From DATEPR01 sp036503065 (GTDB lineage: Bacteria; Actinomycetota; Actinomycetes; Mycobacteriales; Pseudonocardiaceae): a stretch of DNA of 22,646 bases. Positions 1 through 6,560 of this stretch are shown here, piece by piece. Each line of letters starts with the position of its first letter. Positions within the stretch are counted from its first letter, which is position 1. The notes under the pieces were generated by a model. The model saw nothing but the letters and a program-made list of their open reading frames with translations. It was not told where the DNA came from and searched no databases. The translations under genes were made by a program, and so were the position numbers. The DNA is taken from positions 1 through 22,646 of the forward strand of contig DASXXM010000426.1 of NCBI GenBank assembly GCA_036503065.1, written 5' to 3'.

Positions 1-393
1 GCCTTCGCCACGGAGCGGGACCGGTCGTTCTGGACGTGGTGGGATCGTGTTGCGGCGCGGCACGCCGACGAGCCGCGCGCCATGCTCGAGGCGCTGCTGT
101 CCGGAGTCGCGAAGCTGGTCGGGCACCCGACCTATCGGGGCTGTCCGTTCCTGAACCTGACGACGGAGTTGCCAGACCCGAACCATCCTGGCAGGGTCGT
201 CGCGACCGGCAACAAGGAGGAAATGCGGAGAAGGCTCGCGGCCATAGTCGCCGAGCTCGGCGTCTCGGATCCCGACCGTGTCGCGTCTCAGCTGGCGCTA
301 CTCATCAACGGTGCGATGGCCACCGGCCTGGTGGCGGTACCAGCGGACCTGAAGGACGAACTCGTCGATGCCGCCATGAAGTTGTTGGCCTGA
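1..393 (+). CDS. TetR/AcrR-family regulator, C-terminal part (5' truncated by window)
   Basis: The frame is open from base 1 and stops with TGA at 391-393, so about 130 C-terminal residues are present and the N-terminal helix-turn-helix lies outside the window. The stretch around bases 139-200 reads GCPFLNLTTELPDPNHPGR, which resembles the ligand-binding domain of YxaF/LfrR-like TetR regulators, where a GCPF-N-E-PDP-HP pattern is common. The rest is helical and Ala/Leu-rich, as expected for the dimerisation half. It lies 59 bases upstream of the OsmC gene on the same strand and may control it. Ligand and targets cannot be told. The family call is from pattern resemblance only. Confidence 0.75.
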   Translation, partial: AFATERDRSFWTWWDRVAARHADEPRAMLEALLSGVAKLVGHPTYRGCPFLNLTTELPDPNHPGRVVATGNKEEMRRRLAAIVAELGVSDPDRVASQLALLINGAMATGLVAVPADLKDELVDAAMKLLA

Positions 394-452
394 CGGAGCT
401 TCGCCGCACATTTATCCCGTTACATAGGACAGTTTTCAGTGAGGAGACGATC

Positions 453-878
453 ATGCCGGCACGAGGAAACGCGGAATGGAAGGGTGACGTCCCGACCGGG
501 TCGGGCACCTTCACCGCTGGTGACTCGATCAGTGGTGGCTACACGTTCAAGTCCCGGTTCGAGGACGGCCCCGGTTCCAACCCGGAGCAGCTGATCGCGG
601 CGGCACACGCCGCATGCTTTTCGATGGCCCTGTCGAACATCCTGGCCCAGGCGGGCAACCCGGCCGACTCGGTGCGTACCGACGCCGCGGTGACGCTGCG
701 GCTGGTGGACGGTGCCCCGACGATCACGAAGATCGCTCTGGTGACCGTCGGCCAGGTACCAGGGATCGACCAGGACACCTTCACCGAGCACGCCCGCATC
801 GCAAAGGCGGAGTGCCCGGTGAGCAAGGCGCTCGCAGGGGTGCCGGAGATCACGCTCGACGCAACCCTGGCCTCCTGA
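453..878 (+). CDS. OsmC/Ohr-family peroxiredoxin
   Basis: A 141-residue protein of the OsmC family, thiol peroxidases that reduce organic hydroperoxides in the cytoplasm. The two redox cysteines are at residues 55 (in AAHAACFSMALS) and 121 (in AECPVSKAL). Their 66-residue spacing equals that of E. coli OsmC Cys59/Cys125. The motif NPEQLIAAAHAACFSMALS is characteristic, and the length is normal for the family. The ATG at 453 is chosen because GAGGAG lies at 441-446. The frame is open much further upstream, but that extension has no similarity to OsmC and overlaps the preceding gene. It may be controlled by the TetR-type protein just upstream. A strong hairpin follows the stop. Confidence 0.93.
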   Translation: MPARGNAEWKGDVPTGSGTFTAGDSISGGYTFKSRFEDGPGSNPEQLIAAAHAACFSMALSNILAQAGNPADSVRTDAAVTLRLVDGAPTITKIALVTVGQVPGIDQDTFTEHARIAKAECPVSKALAGVPEITLDATLAS

Positions 879-901
879 CCCGGGACCGAACCCGAATGCC
901 C

Positions 902-928
902 GCCGGCCTGGCGCCGTGCCAGGCCGGC
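902..928 (+). terminator. Strong stem-loop after the OsmC gene (probable terminator)
   Basis: GCCGGCCTGGC at 902-912 is perfectly complementary to GCCAGGCCGGC at 918-928, with a 5-base loop: an 11-bp GC-rich stem starting 24 bases after the OsmC stop. There is no T-tract, which is usual for actinobacterial terminators. It lies before the GNAT gene and separates the two transcripts. Confidence 0.7.
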
Positions 929-971
929 TGACCGGGACCCAAGGACTTGTCCAGCGGAGAAGGTGTTCGCG

Positions 972-1463
972 ATGCCGCGAATACGGATGCTCACGCCCGA
1001 TGACCGTGCTGCCCTGGCCGCACTGCCAACGAGAGTGTCACCGGTCAGCTCGTACGCCCGGTTTCACGGTGTCGTGCGGGTGCTGACCACATCGGTGCTC
1101 GACCGGCTGCTCGACCTCGAGCGGGGCCGCCACGAGGCGGTCATCGCCGAGACCGACGAAGGGATCGTGGCGGTAGCACGCTTTGTGCGCGACACGCCGA
1201 CTTCGGCCGAAGCCGAGGTGGCCATCGTCGTCGCCGACGCGTGGCAGCGCGCGGGCATCGGGCGCACGCTGATGCGGGAGCTGGCGACTGCCGCGTCGCA
1301 GGCCGGCATCCGCCGTTTCCGAGCGACGATGATGCTGGAGAGCGCGCCGGTACGCCTGTTCGTCAGGGCGGTCGCGCCGACGGCCCGCGGTCGCCTCGCG
1401 GACGGCAAGGTCGTCGTGATCATCGACCTCCCCGATCCCGGTCCGCCTGATCCGTCACCATGA
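972..1463 (+). CDS. GNAT-family N-acetyltransferase
   Basis: A 163-residue protein with the GNAT acetyl-CoA-binding signature QRAGIG at residues 92-97 (form Q/R-x-x-G-x-G/A), preceded by the hydrophobic strand EAEVAIVVADAW, the usual beta4. These enzymes move an acetyl group from acetyl-CoA to an amine; the acceptor cannot be predicted here. The ATG at 972 is preferred over a GTG at 963 because GGAGAAGG at 956-963 is well placed for it. The C-terminal 40 residues after the acetyl-CoA motif are short and Pro-rich and lack the usual N-x-x-A-x-x-x-Y-x-x-x-G-F pattern, so the fold end may be divergent. It is monocistronic as seen and sits just before the van operon on the same strand. Confidence 0.8.
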   Translation: MPRIRMLTPDDRAALAALPTRVSPVSSYARFHGVVRVLTTSVLDRLLDLERGRHEAVIAETDEGIVAVARFVRDTPTSAEAEVAIVVADAWQRAGIGRTLMRELATAASQAGIRRFRATMMLESAPVRLFVRAVAPTARGRLADGKVVVIIDLPDPGPPDPSP

Positions 1464-1467
1464 CCGA

Positions 1468-1487
1468 ATGTTACCTGTCGGTAACAT
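1468..1487. promoter_or_regulatory. Perfect 20-bp palindrome upstream of vanHAX (candidate operator)
   Basis: The sequence ATGTTACCTGTCGGTAACAT has two perfect 8-bp arms around a 4-base centre. It lies in the 86-base gap between the GNAT stop and vanH, 62 bases before the vanH ATG. Arms of the TTACC/GGTAA type are common in TetR-family operators of actinobacteria, so a repressor site for the van operon is the simplest reading. A weak terminator for the GNAT gene is less likely because the stem is AT-rich and short. Enterococcal VanR sites are described as direct repeats, so a VanR site is not obvious here. Confidence 0.5.
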
Positions 1488-1549
1488 ATCGTCGGCATAT
1501 CGAAAACCGCATACGTGCCGGCAACACCACGCCGGCTTGACTGGGAGGC

Positions 1550-2590
1550 ATGACCTACCGCGAACCAGCGCGAACGGCGGCCCGCCGCACCCGATCGCTG
1601 GCGTCCGCGCCCTCCTCGGTCGTCCCGACAATGGGAATCACGATTTATGGCTGCGGGCCGGACGAGGCCGTTCTGTTCCGGGAACTGGCGCCTCGCTGTG
1701 GCGTTGTGCCAACTATCACGGCGGCCGCGGTATCCGAAGCCAACATCGAACTGGCCTTCGGAAACCGATGCATCAGCGTCGGTCACAAAACTCGGATCAC
1801 AAATCCCACTCTTCTGGCGCTCGGTCAAGCCGGGGTAAGGTATGTCTCCACGAGAAGTATCGGATACAACCACGTCGATGTGGAGTATGCGGCGAGCGTC
1901 GGCATTTCCGTCGAAAACATCGCTTATTCGCCGGACAGTGTGGCCGACTACACGTTGATGCTGATGCTGATGGTGGTGCGAAATGCAAAATCCATCATCA
2001 GGCGTGCGGATGTCCATGACTACAGATTGACTGACGTACGCGGGAAAGAACTACGCGATCTGACTATCGGGGTAATTGGCACCGGGCGCATCGGCGTAGC
2101 GGTTATGGACAGGCTACGGGGCTTCGGCTGCCGCGTGTTGGCCTACGACATTCGTCCCAGAAACTCGGCCGACTACGTGCCTCTCGACGAATTGCTACAG
2201 CTGAGCGACATCGTCACGCTCCATGCCCCACTCAACGCGGACACGCACCATCTCCTCGATCGCCAACGTATCGCGCAGCTGCCCCACGGCGCGTTCATCA
2301 TCAATACCGGACGCGGTTCACTTGTTGACACCGAGGCCCTCGTGTCGGCTTTGGAAAGCGGCAGACTGGGTGGCGCGGCGCTGGACGTCCTCGAAGGCGA
2401 GGAAGGAATCTTCTACGCCGACCACCGAAACAAACCCATCGAAAGCAGCCCGCTGTGGTGGCTACAAGGACTGCCGAACGTGATTGTCAGTCCGCACACC
2501 GCCTACTACACGGACCACGCCCTGAGCGACACCGTGGAAAACAGTCTCATCAACTGCTTGAACTTCGAAAGCGAGAAACAGTATGGCTAG
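1550..2590 (+). CDS. vanH: VanH, D-lactate dehydrogenase of glycopeptide resistance
   Basis: VanH reduces pyruvate to D-lactate, the substrate VanA joins to D-alanine. This 346-residue protein has the NADH-binding motif GTGRIG at residues 177-182. Arg255 in INTGRGSLVDTEAL and His316 in SPHTAYYTDHAL are the expected catalytic residues of the D-2-hydroxyacid dehydrogenase family. The VanH-typical stretches GITIYGC, STRSIGYNHVD, AYSPDSVADYT, RLRGFGCRVLAYD and ALDVLEGEE are all present. Homology to enterococcal VanH (322 residues) begins at Met28 (base 1631), so there is a 27-residue N-terminal extension of Ser/Arg/Ala type. The ATG at 1550 has GGGAGG ending only one base before it, and Met28 has no ribosome site, so the true start is uncertain. 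It is first gene of a three-gene operon with vanA starting inside its last codons. GC is visibly lower than in flanking genes. Confidence 0.96.
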   Translation: MTYREPARTAARRTRSLASAPSSVVPTMGITIYGCGPDEAVLFRELAPRCGVVPTITAAAVSEANIELAFGNRCISVGHKTRITNPTLLALGQAGVRYVSTRSIGYNHVDVEYAASVGISVENIAYSPDSVADYTLMLMLMVVRNAKSIIRRADVHDYRLTDVRGKELRDLTIGVIGTGRIGVAVMDRLRGFGCRVLAYDIRPRNSADYVPLDELLQLSDIVTLHAPLNADTHHLLDRQRIAQLPHGAFIINTGRGSLVDTEALVSALESGRLGGAALDVLEGEEGIFYADHRNKPIESSPLWWLQGLPNVIVSPHTAYYTDHALSDTVENSLINCLNFESEKQYG

Positions 2591-3617
2591 GTTGCCGGTC
2601 GGGATCATATTCGGGGGCGCTTCCGAAGAACATCCCGTCTCCGTCAAGTCCGCGCAGGAGGTCGCCAAGAACCTCGATACCAAAAGATATGAGCCGTTCT
2701 GGATCAGGATTACGAAGTCCGGTGCCTGGCAGCTCTGTGACGGCCCTGACGCGGATTGGGACGACAGCGATTCCCGTCCGGCCATACTGTCACCGGACAG
2801 CGGCGTCCACGGACTGCTGGTCCTGGCGCGGGGACAGTACGAAGTGATCAGGCTGGACGTCGTGCTGCCCGTGCTGCACGGCAAGCTCGGCGAGGACGGT
2901 GCGATGCAAGGTCTGTTGGAGCTCTCCGGCATCCCCTACGTCGGCTGCGATATCCAAAGTTCCGCGCTGTGCATGGACAAGTCCCTTGCCTACCTCGTCG
3001 CCGGCAGCGCGGGAATCGCGACGCCGAACTTCTGGGTCGTCCCGGCGAACGAGCACCCCGATCCCGACCGGCTCACCTATCCCGTCTTTGTGAAGCCGGC
3101 CCGTTCGGGGTCGTCCTTCGGCGTCAGCAAGGTATCTCGTAAAGAAGAACTGCTGAGTGCGATGGCGACCGCGAGACAGTACGACTCGAAGGTGTTGATC
3201 GAGGAGGCCGTCGTCGGTAGCGAGGTCGGATGTGCGATCTTGGGGAACGATCAGGACCTGATCGCCGGCGAAGTGGATCGAATTTCGCTGTCGCACGGTT
3301 TTTTCAAGATCCATCAGGAGAGTACGCCGGAAAGCGGTTCCGAGAACTCGACGATAACCGTGCCCGCCGATATCTCGGCAGAGTCGCGCTCGCTCGTCCA
3401 GGAGACGGCGAAGGCCGTATATCGCGCGCTGGGCTGCCGGGGACTGTCGCGAGTGGACATGTTCCTGAAGGACGATGGCACCGTGGTCCTCAACGAGGTC
3501 AATACCTTGCCCGGCCTGACCTCATACAGCCGTTACCCGAGAATGATGGCGGCCGCCGGGTTGTCGCTGGCCGAAGTGATCGACCGGGTCGTGTCGTTGG
3601 CATTGGCAGAAAAGTAG
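2583..3617 (+). CDS. vanA: VanA-type D-alanine--D-lactate ligase
   Basis: A 344-residue ATP-grasp ligase that makes D-Ala-D-Lac, which replaces D-Ala-D-Ala in peptidoglycan precursors and lowers vancomycin and teicoplanin binding. The deciding residue is His244, in GFFKIHQES on the omega loop. This matches VanA His244 in number and context; D-Ala-D-Ala ligases have Tyr there. Other family motifs are GGASEEHPVSVKSA near the N-terminus, VLHGKLGEDGAMQG, KPARSGSSFGV, and NEVNTLPGLTSYSRYPRMM near the C-terminus. The length is normal. It overlaps vanH by 8 bases, implying translational coupling, and vanX follows after 1 base. Whether it is VanA-like or closer to actinomycete producer ligases needs a tree; D-Lac specificity is well supported. 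Confidence 0.97.
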   Translation: MARLPVGIIFGGASEEHPVSVKSAQEVAKNLDTKRYEPFWIRITKSGAWQLCDGPDADWDDSDSRPAILSPDSGVHGLLVLARGQYEVIRLDVVLPVLHGKLGEDGAMQGLLELSGIPYVGCDIQSSALCMDKSLAYLVAGSAGIATPNFWVVPANEHPDPDRLTYPVFVKPARSGSSFGVSKVSRKEELLSAMATARQYDSKVLIEEAVVGSEVGCAILGNDQDLIAGEVDRISLSHGFFKIHQESTPESGSENSTITVPADISAESRSLVQETAKAVYRALGCRGLSRVDMFLKDDGTVVLNEVNTLPGLTSYSRYPRMMAAAGLSLAEVIDRVVSLALAEK

Positions 3618-3618
3618 G

Positions 3619-4227
3619 ATGCAGGATAATTTCGTCTTCGTGGACGAGTTCGTGCCCGGTATACGCTGGGATGCCAAGTACGCCACCTGGGACAACTTCA
3701 TCGGCAAACCGGTGGACGGCTACCTGTCAAATCGAATTGTCGGCACGAGGGCTCTGTGTGCGGCCCTGGGGAGTGCGCAGGAAAAGGCCGCGTCCCATGG
3801 CTTCGGCTTGCTTCTGTGGGACGGGTATCGCCCGCAACGTGCCGTGGACTGCTTCCTGCGCTGGTCAGCACAGCCGGAGGACGGCAGGCGGAAGCTGCGG
3901 CACTACCCGCATATCGACAGGCCCGAGATGTTCGAACGGGGATATGTGGCCGCCAGGTCGGGCCACAGTCGGGGCAGCACCGTCGACCTGACGCTCTATC
4001 ACCTGGCGACCGGCGAACTTGCTCCCATGGGCGGTGGCCATGATCTGATGGATCCGATCTCACATCATGACGCAAGGGGAATCACACCGGTCGAGGCGAG
4101 CAGCCGCCAACACCTCTGCGCCATCATGGCGGCCTGCGGGTTCGATCGGTACGACGCCGAGTGGTGGCACTACACCCTGAAAGGCGAACCGTATCCGGAC
4201 ACGTACTTTGATTTTCCCATCACATAG
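3619..4227 (+). CDS. vanX: VanX, zinc D-Ala-D-Ala dipeptidase
   Basis: VanX hydrolyses D-Ala-D-Ala in the cytoplasm so that only D-Ala-D-Lac enters the cell-wall pathway. The 202-residue length matches enterococcal VanX, and every active-site residue falls at the canonical number. Zinc ligands are His116 and Asp123 (SGHSRGSTVDLT) and His184 (EWWHYTL). The catalytic base is Glu181, and Arg71 in DGYRPQRAV stabilises the transition state. It starts one base after the vanA stop, as in other vanHAX operons. No signal peptide is present, consistent with VanX rather than the periplasmic VanXY/VanY or DdpX types. No vanR, vanS, vanY or vanZ gene is found beside it in the window. Confidence 0.97.
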   Translation: MQDNFVFVDEFVPGIRWDAKYATWDNFIGKPVDGYLSNRIVGTRALCAALGSAQEKAASHGFGLLLWDGYRPQRAVDCFLRWSAQPEDGRRKLRHYPHIDRPEMFERGYVAARSGHSRGSTVDLTLYHLATGELAPMGGGHDLMDPISHHDARGITPVEASSRQHLCAIMAACGFDRYDAEWWHYTLKGEPYPDTYFDFPIT

Positions 4228-4235
4228 AAGGACCG

Positions 4236-4282
4236 CGGACGGCACCCCGCCGCCGACATCCGGGGATGATGCGCTCCGTCCG
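4236..4282 (+). terminator. Compound stem-loop after vanX (weak terminator candidate)
   Basis: CGGACGG at 4236-4242 pairs perfectly with CCGTCCG at 4276-4282. Inside this, CCCCG at 4245-4249 pairs with CGGGG at 4261-4265. The two-part stem begins 8 bases after vanX and precedes the NACHT gene. The large interior loop makes it weaker than a classical terminator. Confidence 0.35.
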
Positions 4283-4337
4283 TCCCTGAACGGGATCAGG
4301 CCGACGGTGGCTGGTTGCGCTCGATAGGGTGCGATGC

Positions 4338-6533
4338 GTGACAAGTGAGTTCAGCGTGTTGCTTCGGCAGTTGCGGCAGAAGACCAGGCTGACACAGGAG
4401 GATCTGGCAGCACATACCGGCTTGGCGGTGCGGACCATTCGCAGGCTGGAGACCGGCGAGAACGTCAATCCGCGGTTGGAGACCGTGCGACTGCTCGCCG
4501 ACGCATTGGGACTCAAACCGGACGAGTTGGCCCAGATGTTGGCCGTCGCCGACGGACAGGTGTCGCCGGATTCGTCGAAGGTCAACGGAATCCCACCGGA
4601 GTCGGCGTTCGATACCAGGCTGGCGGAGGCCGCAGATGATCTCGCGCACGCGGTCGGCGCGCGCTGGGCCAGGGAGGAGGAACTGCGGCGAATCCAGGAT
4701 CCGTTCCCGCTGCCGGTGGGCTGGGTGTTGGCGCCGGACGACGTGATGGATCACTGGGAGAACATCCGCCGCGTTTCGCCGGGCGAGTCCGCCGAACCGT
4801 TGGACCTTGCCGGTCACCTGCCCGAGATCACCGACGTCTACCGGCGGATACCGTCCGGGCGGCTGGTCGTGCTCGGCCGGGCGGGATCGGGCAAGTCGGT
4901 GTTGGCCGTGCGGTTCGTCCTCGACCTGCTCAGGACGCGGCCCCGCGCCGGTGCCGTGCCGGTGGTGTTCAGCCTCGGGTCCTGGAATCCGGCCACCACC
5001 GGATTCCGTGACTGGCTGGCCGGTCAGCTGGTGCGCGATCATCCGGGGCTGGCGGCGAGCATTCAGGACCGAGCGAATCTGGCCACCCTGCTGGTCGACG
5101 CCGGTCGGATTCTGCCGGTGCTGGACGGGTTCGACGAGCTTGCCGCGGGACTGCACCGGGCCGCGCTGGACGCGCTCAACGCCACCACCCTGCCGCTGCT
5201 GCTGACCAGCAGGCCCGGCGAGTACCTCAACGTGGCCGGCGCCGACGCGCTGACCGCCGCCGCCGCTGTCCGACTGGCCGATCTCACCGTGTCCGACCTG
5301 GTCAACTACCTGCCGAGAACCACGTCCGGAGCCAACGGCGCGACCGTGTGGGATTCGGTCCTGACCGAGTTGCGGGATCACCCGGAGCACCCGGCCGGCC
5401 TCAACCTTCGCGCGGTGCTGACCACACCGCTGATGGTCGGGCTCGCCCGCGCCATCTACAGCGACCCGGCCGGCCGCGACCCGGCGGAGTTGCTGGACAC
5501 CGATCGGTTCGGCAGCCAGTACGACCTGGAGGATCATCTGCTGGGCAGCTTCATCCCCACGGTCTACGCCGACCACCACGCGCGCTGGGAGCCCGAGCGG
5601 GTGCGGCGCTGGCTCGGGTACCTCGCGCAGCACCTGGACCGGCTCGGCACCCATGATCTCGCCTGGTGGCAGCTGGGCAACGTGATGCGTCGCACCTCGC
5701 GCATGCTCGTCGTCGGGCTCGTGTCGGGGCTGGCCTTCGGGCTGCTCAGCGGGCTGCTGGTCTGGCTGGTGAACACGCCCGCCGCCGGGCGCGGGCTGGC
5801 GAACGCGCTGATGACCGCGCTGGTGGACTGGCTCGGGTTCGGATTGGCCCTCGGGCTCGCGCACGGTGCCGGGCTCCGGTTCGGCGCCGGGGCATTCGAG
5901 CCGTCCCGCGTCCGGCTGGGCGCCCGCGGCTGGGCACGGCAGTTACGGACGAGGTTCGGTCCCAGGCTCATGGTCGGGTTCGTCGGCGGGATCGGCCTCG
6001 GGCTGGTGCTGGGGCTGGTGAGTGCGGTCGGGCTCAACCCCATCGGCTTTGCCGGCGTCGGGTTCCTCGGTGGGCTCGCGATCGGGGCCGGCCTCGGGAC
6101 GCTGTCCGGCCTCGGGTGGGGCCTGGCGGCGGGGCTCGAAGCCCCGATCGACATCAGATCCGCGGTGAGTCCCACCGGCCTGCTGCGCACCAACCGGACG
6201 ACCGTGGTGGTCCAGTTCCTCGGCTGGGGGCTCGTGCTCGGGCTGGCCCACCTGCTGGTGATCAGGCTGGCACAGGGGCACGTGCCGCCGGCCGGGTTCG
6301 TGCTCGACCTCGTGCTCGGCCCGGTGACCGGGCTCGCGATCGGGACCAGCCTGACCGCCTGGGGTCGGTGGCTGGTCTTCGCGCGGATCTGGTTGCCGTT
6401 GACCGGGCGGCTGCCGTGGTCGGTGGCCGGCTTCCTCGACGACGGCTGCCGGCGCGGCGTGCTGCGCCAGGTCGGCGCGGTCTACCAGTTCCGGCACGCC
6501 CGCCTCCAGGCGCACCTGACCGATAGCGGCTGA
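4338..6533 (+). CDS. XRE-type HTH / NACHT NTPase with multi-pass membrane C-terminus
   Basis: A 731-residue STAND-class protein. Residues about 4-62 form a Cro/XRE helix-turn-helix (LTQEDLAAHTGLAVRTIRRLE). A linker with WAREEELRRIQDPFPLPVGW follows. The NACHT core has the P-loop GRAGSGKS at 180-187 and a Walker B/NACHT motif LDGFDE at 262-267. From about residue 455 there are six or more Gly/Leu-rich membrane segments. A soluble tail, CRRGVLRQVGAVYQFRHARLQAHL, closes the protein. Such HTH-NACHT-membrane proteins occur in actinomycetes and resemble NLR-like sensors, some bacterial relatives of which defend against phage; the role here is unknown. The GTG at 4338 is preferred over 4329 because AGGG at 4326-4329 is correctly spaced. 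The 27-base gap to the next gene suggests co-transcription. Confidence 0.88.
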   Translation: MTSEFSVLLRQLRQKTRLTQEDLAAHTGLAVRTIRRLETGENVNPRLETVRLLADALGLKPDELAQMLAVADGQVSPDSSKVNGIPPESAFDTRLAEAADDLAHAVGARWAREEELRRIQDPFPLPVGWVLAPDDVMDHWENIRRVSPGESAEPLDLAGHLPEITDVYRRIPSGRLVVLGRAGSGKSVLAVRFVLDLLRTRPRAGAVPVVFSLGSWNPATTGFRDWLAGQLVRDHPGLAASIQDRANLATLLVDAGRILPVLDGFDELAAGLHRAALDALNATTLPLLLTSRPGEYLNVAGADALTAAAAVRLADLTVSDLVNYLPRTTSGANGATVWDSVLTELRDHPEHPAGLNLRAVLTTPLMVGLARAIYSDPAGRDPAELLDTDRFGSQYDLEDHLLGSFIPTVYADHHARWEPERVRRWLGYLAQHLDRLGTHDLAWWQLGNVMRRTSRMLVVGLVSGLAFGLLSGLLVWLVNTPAAGRGLANALMTALVDWLGFGLALGLAHGAGLRFGAGAFEPSRVRLGARGWARQLRTRFGPRLMVGFVGGIGLGLVLGLVSAVGLNPIGFAGVGFLGGLAIGAGLGTLSGLGWGLAAGLEAPIDIRSAVSPTGLLRTNRTTVVVQFLGWGLVLGLAHLLVIRLAQGHVPPAGFVLDLVLGPVTGLAIGTSLTAWGRWLVFARIWLPLTGRLPWSVAGFLDDGCRRGVLRQVGAVYQFRHARLQAHLTDSG

Positions 6534-6534
6534 C

Positions 6535-6558
6535 CTGCGGATGTCCGCAGGCGGACAT
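6535..6558 (+). promoter_or_regulatory. Two overlapping, mutually exclusive hairpins at the NACHT/PPE junction
   Basis: CTGCGG (6535-6540) pairs with CCGCAG (6545-6550). The overlapping sequence ATGTCCGCAGGCGGACAT (6541-6558) is a perfect palindrome with 8-bp arms and a 2-base centre. Both cannot form at once. The second ends two bases before the ATG at 6561 and contains the only Shine-Dalgarno-like bases (CAGGCGGA), so it could hide the ribosome site or serve as an operator. Confidence 0.45.
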
Positions 6559-6560
6559 AG

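Noticed and set aside
36..452. Open frame joined upstream to the OsmC gene
   Set aside because: It is an Arg/Gly-rich reading in the wrong frame of the TetR-type gene; OsmC homology and the GAGGAG ribosome site begin only at 453.
1468..1487. Terminator for the GNAT gene
   Set aside because: The stem is AT-rich with only 8 bp and no T-tract, much weaker than the hairpin at 902-928; an operator is the better reading.
1537..1566. Promoter with TTGACT just before vanH
   Set aside because: Its -10 would fall inside the coding region after the ATG at 1550, and no TAnnnT lies at the right distance.
4296..5864. Long minus-strand open frame opposite the NACHT gene
   Set aside because: The product is Arg/Gln/Gly/Pro-rich low complexity with no family character, a typical shadow of a high-GC gene.
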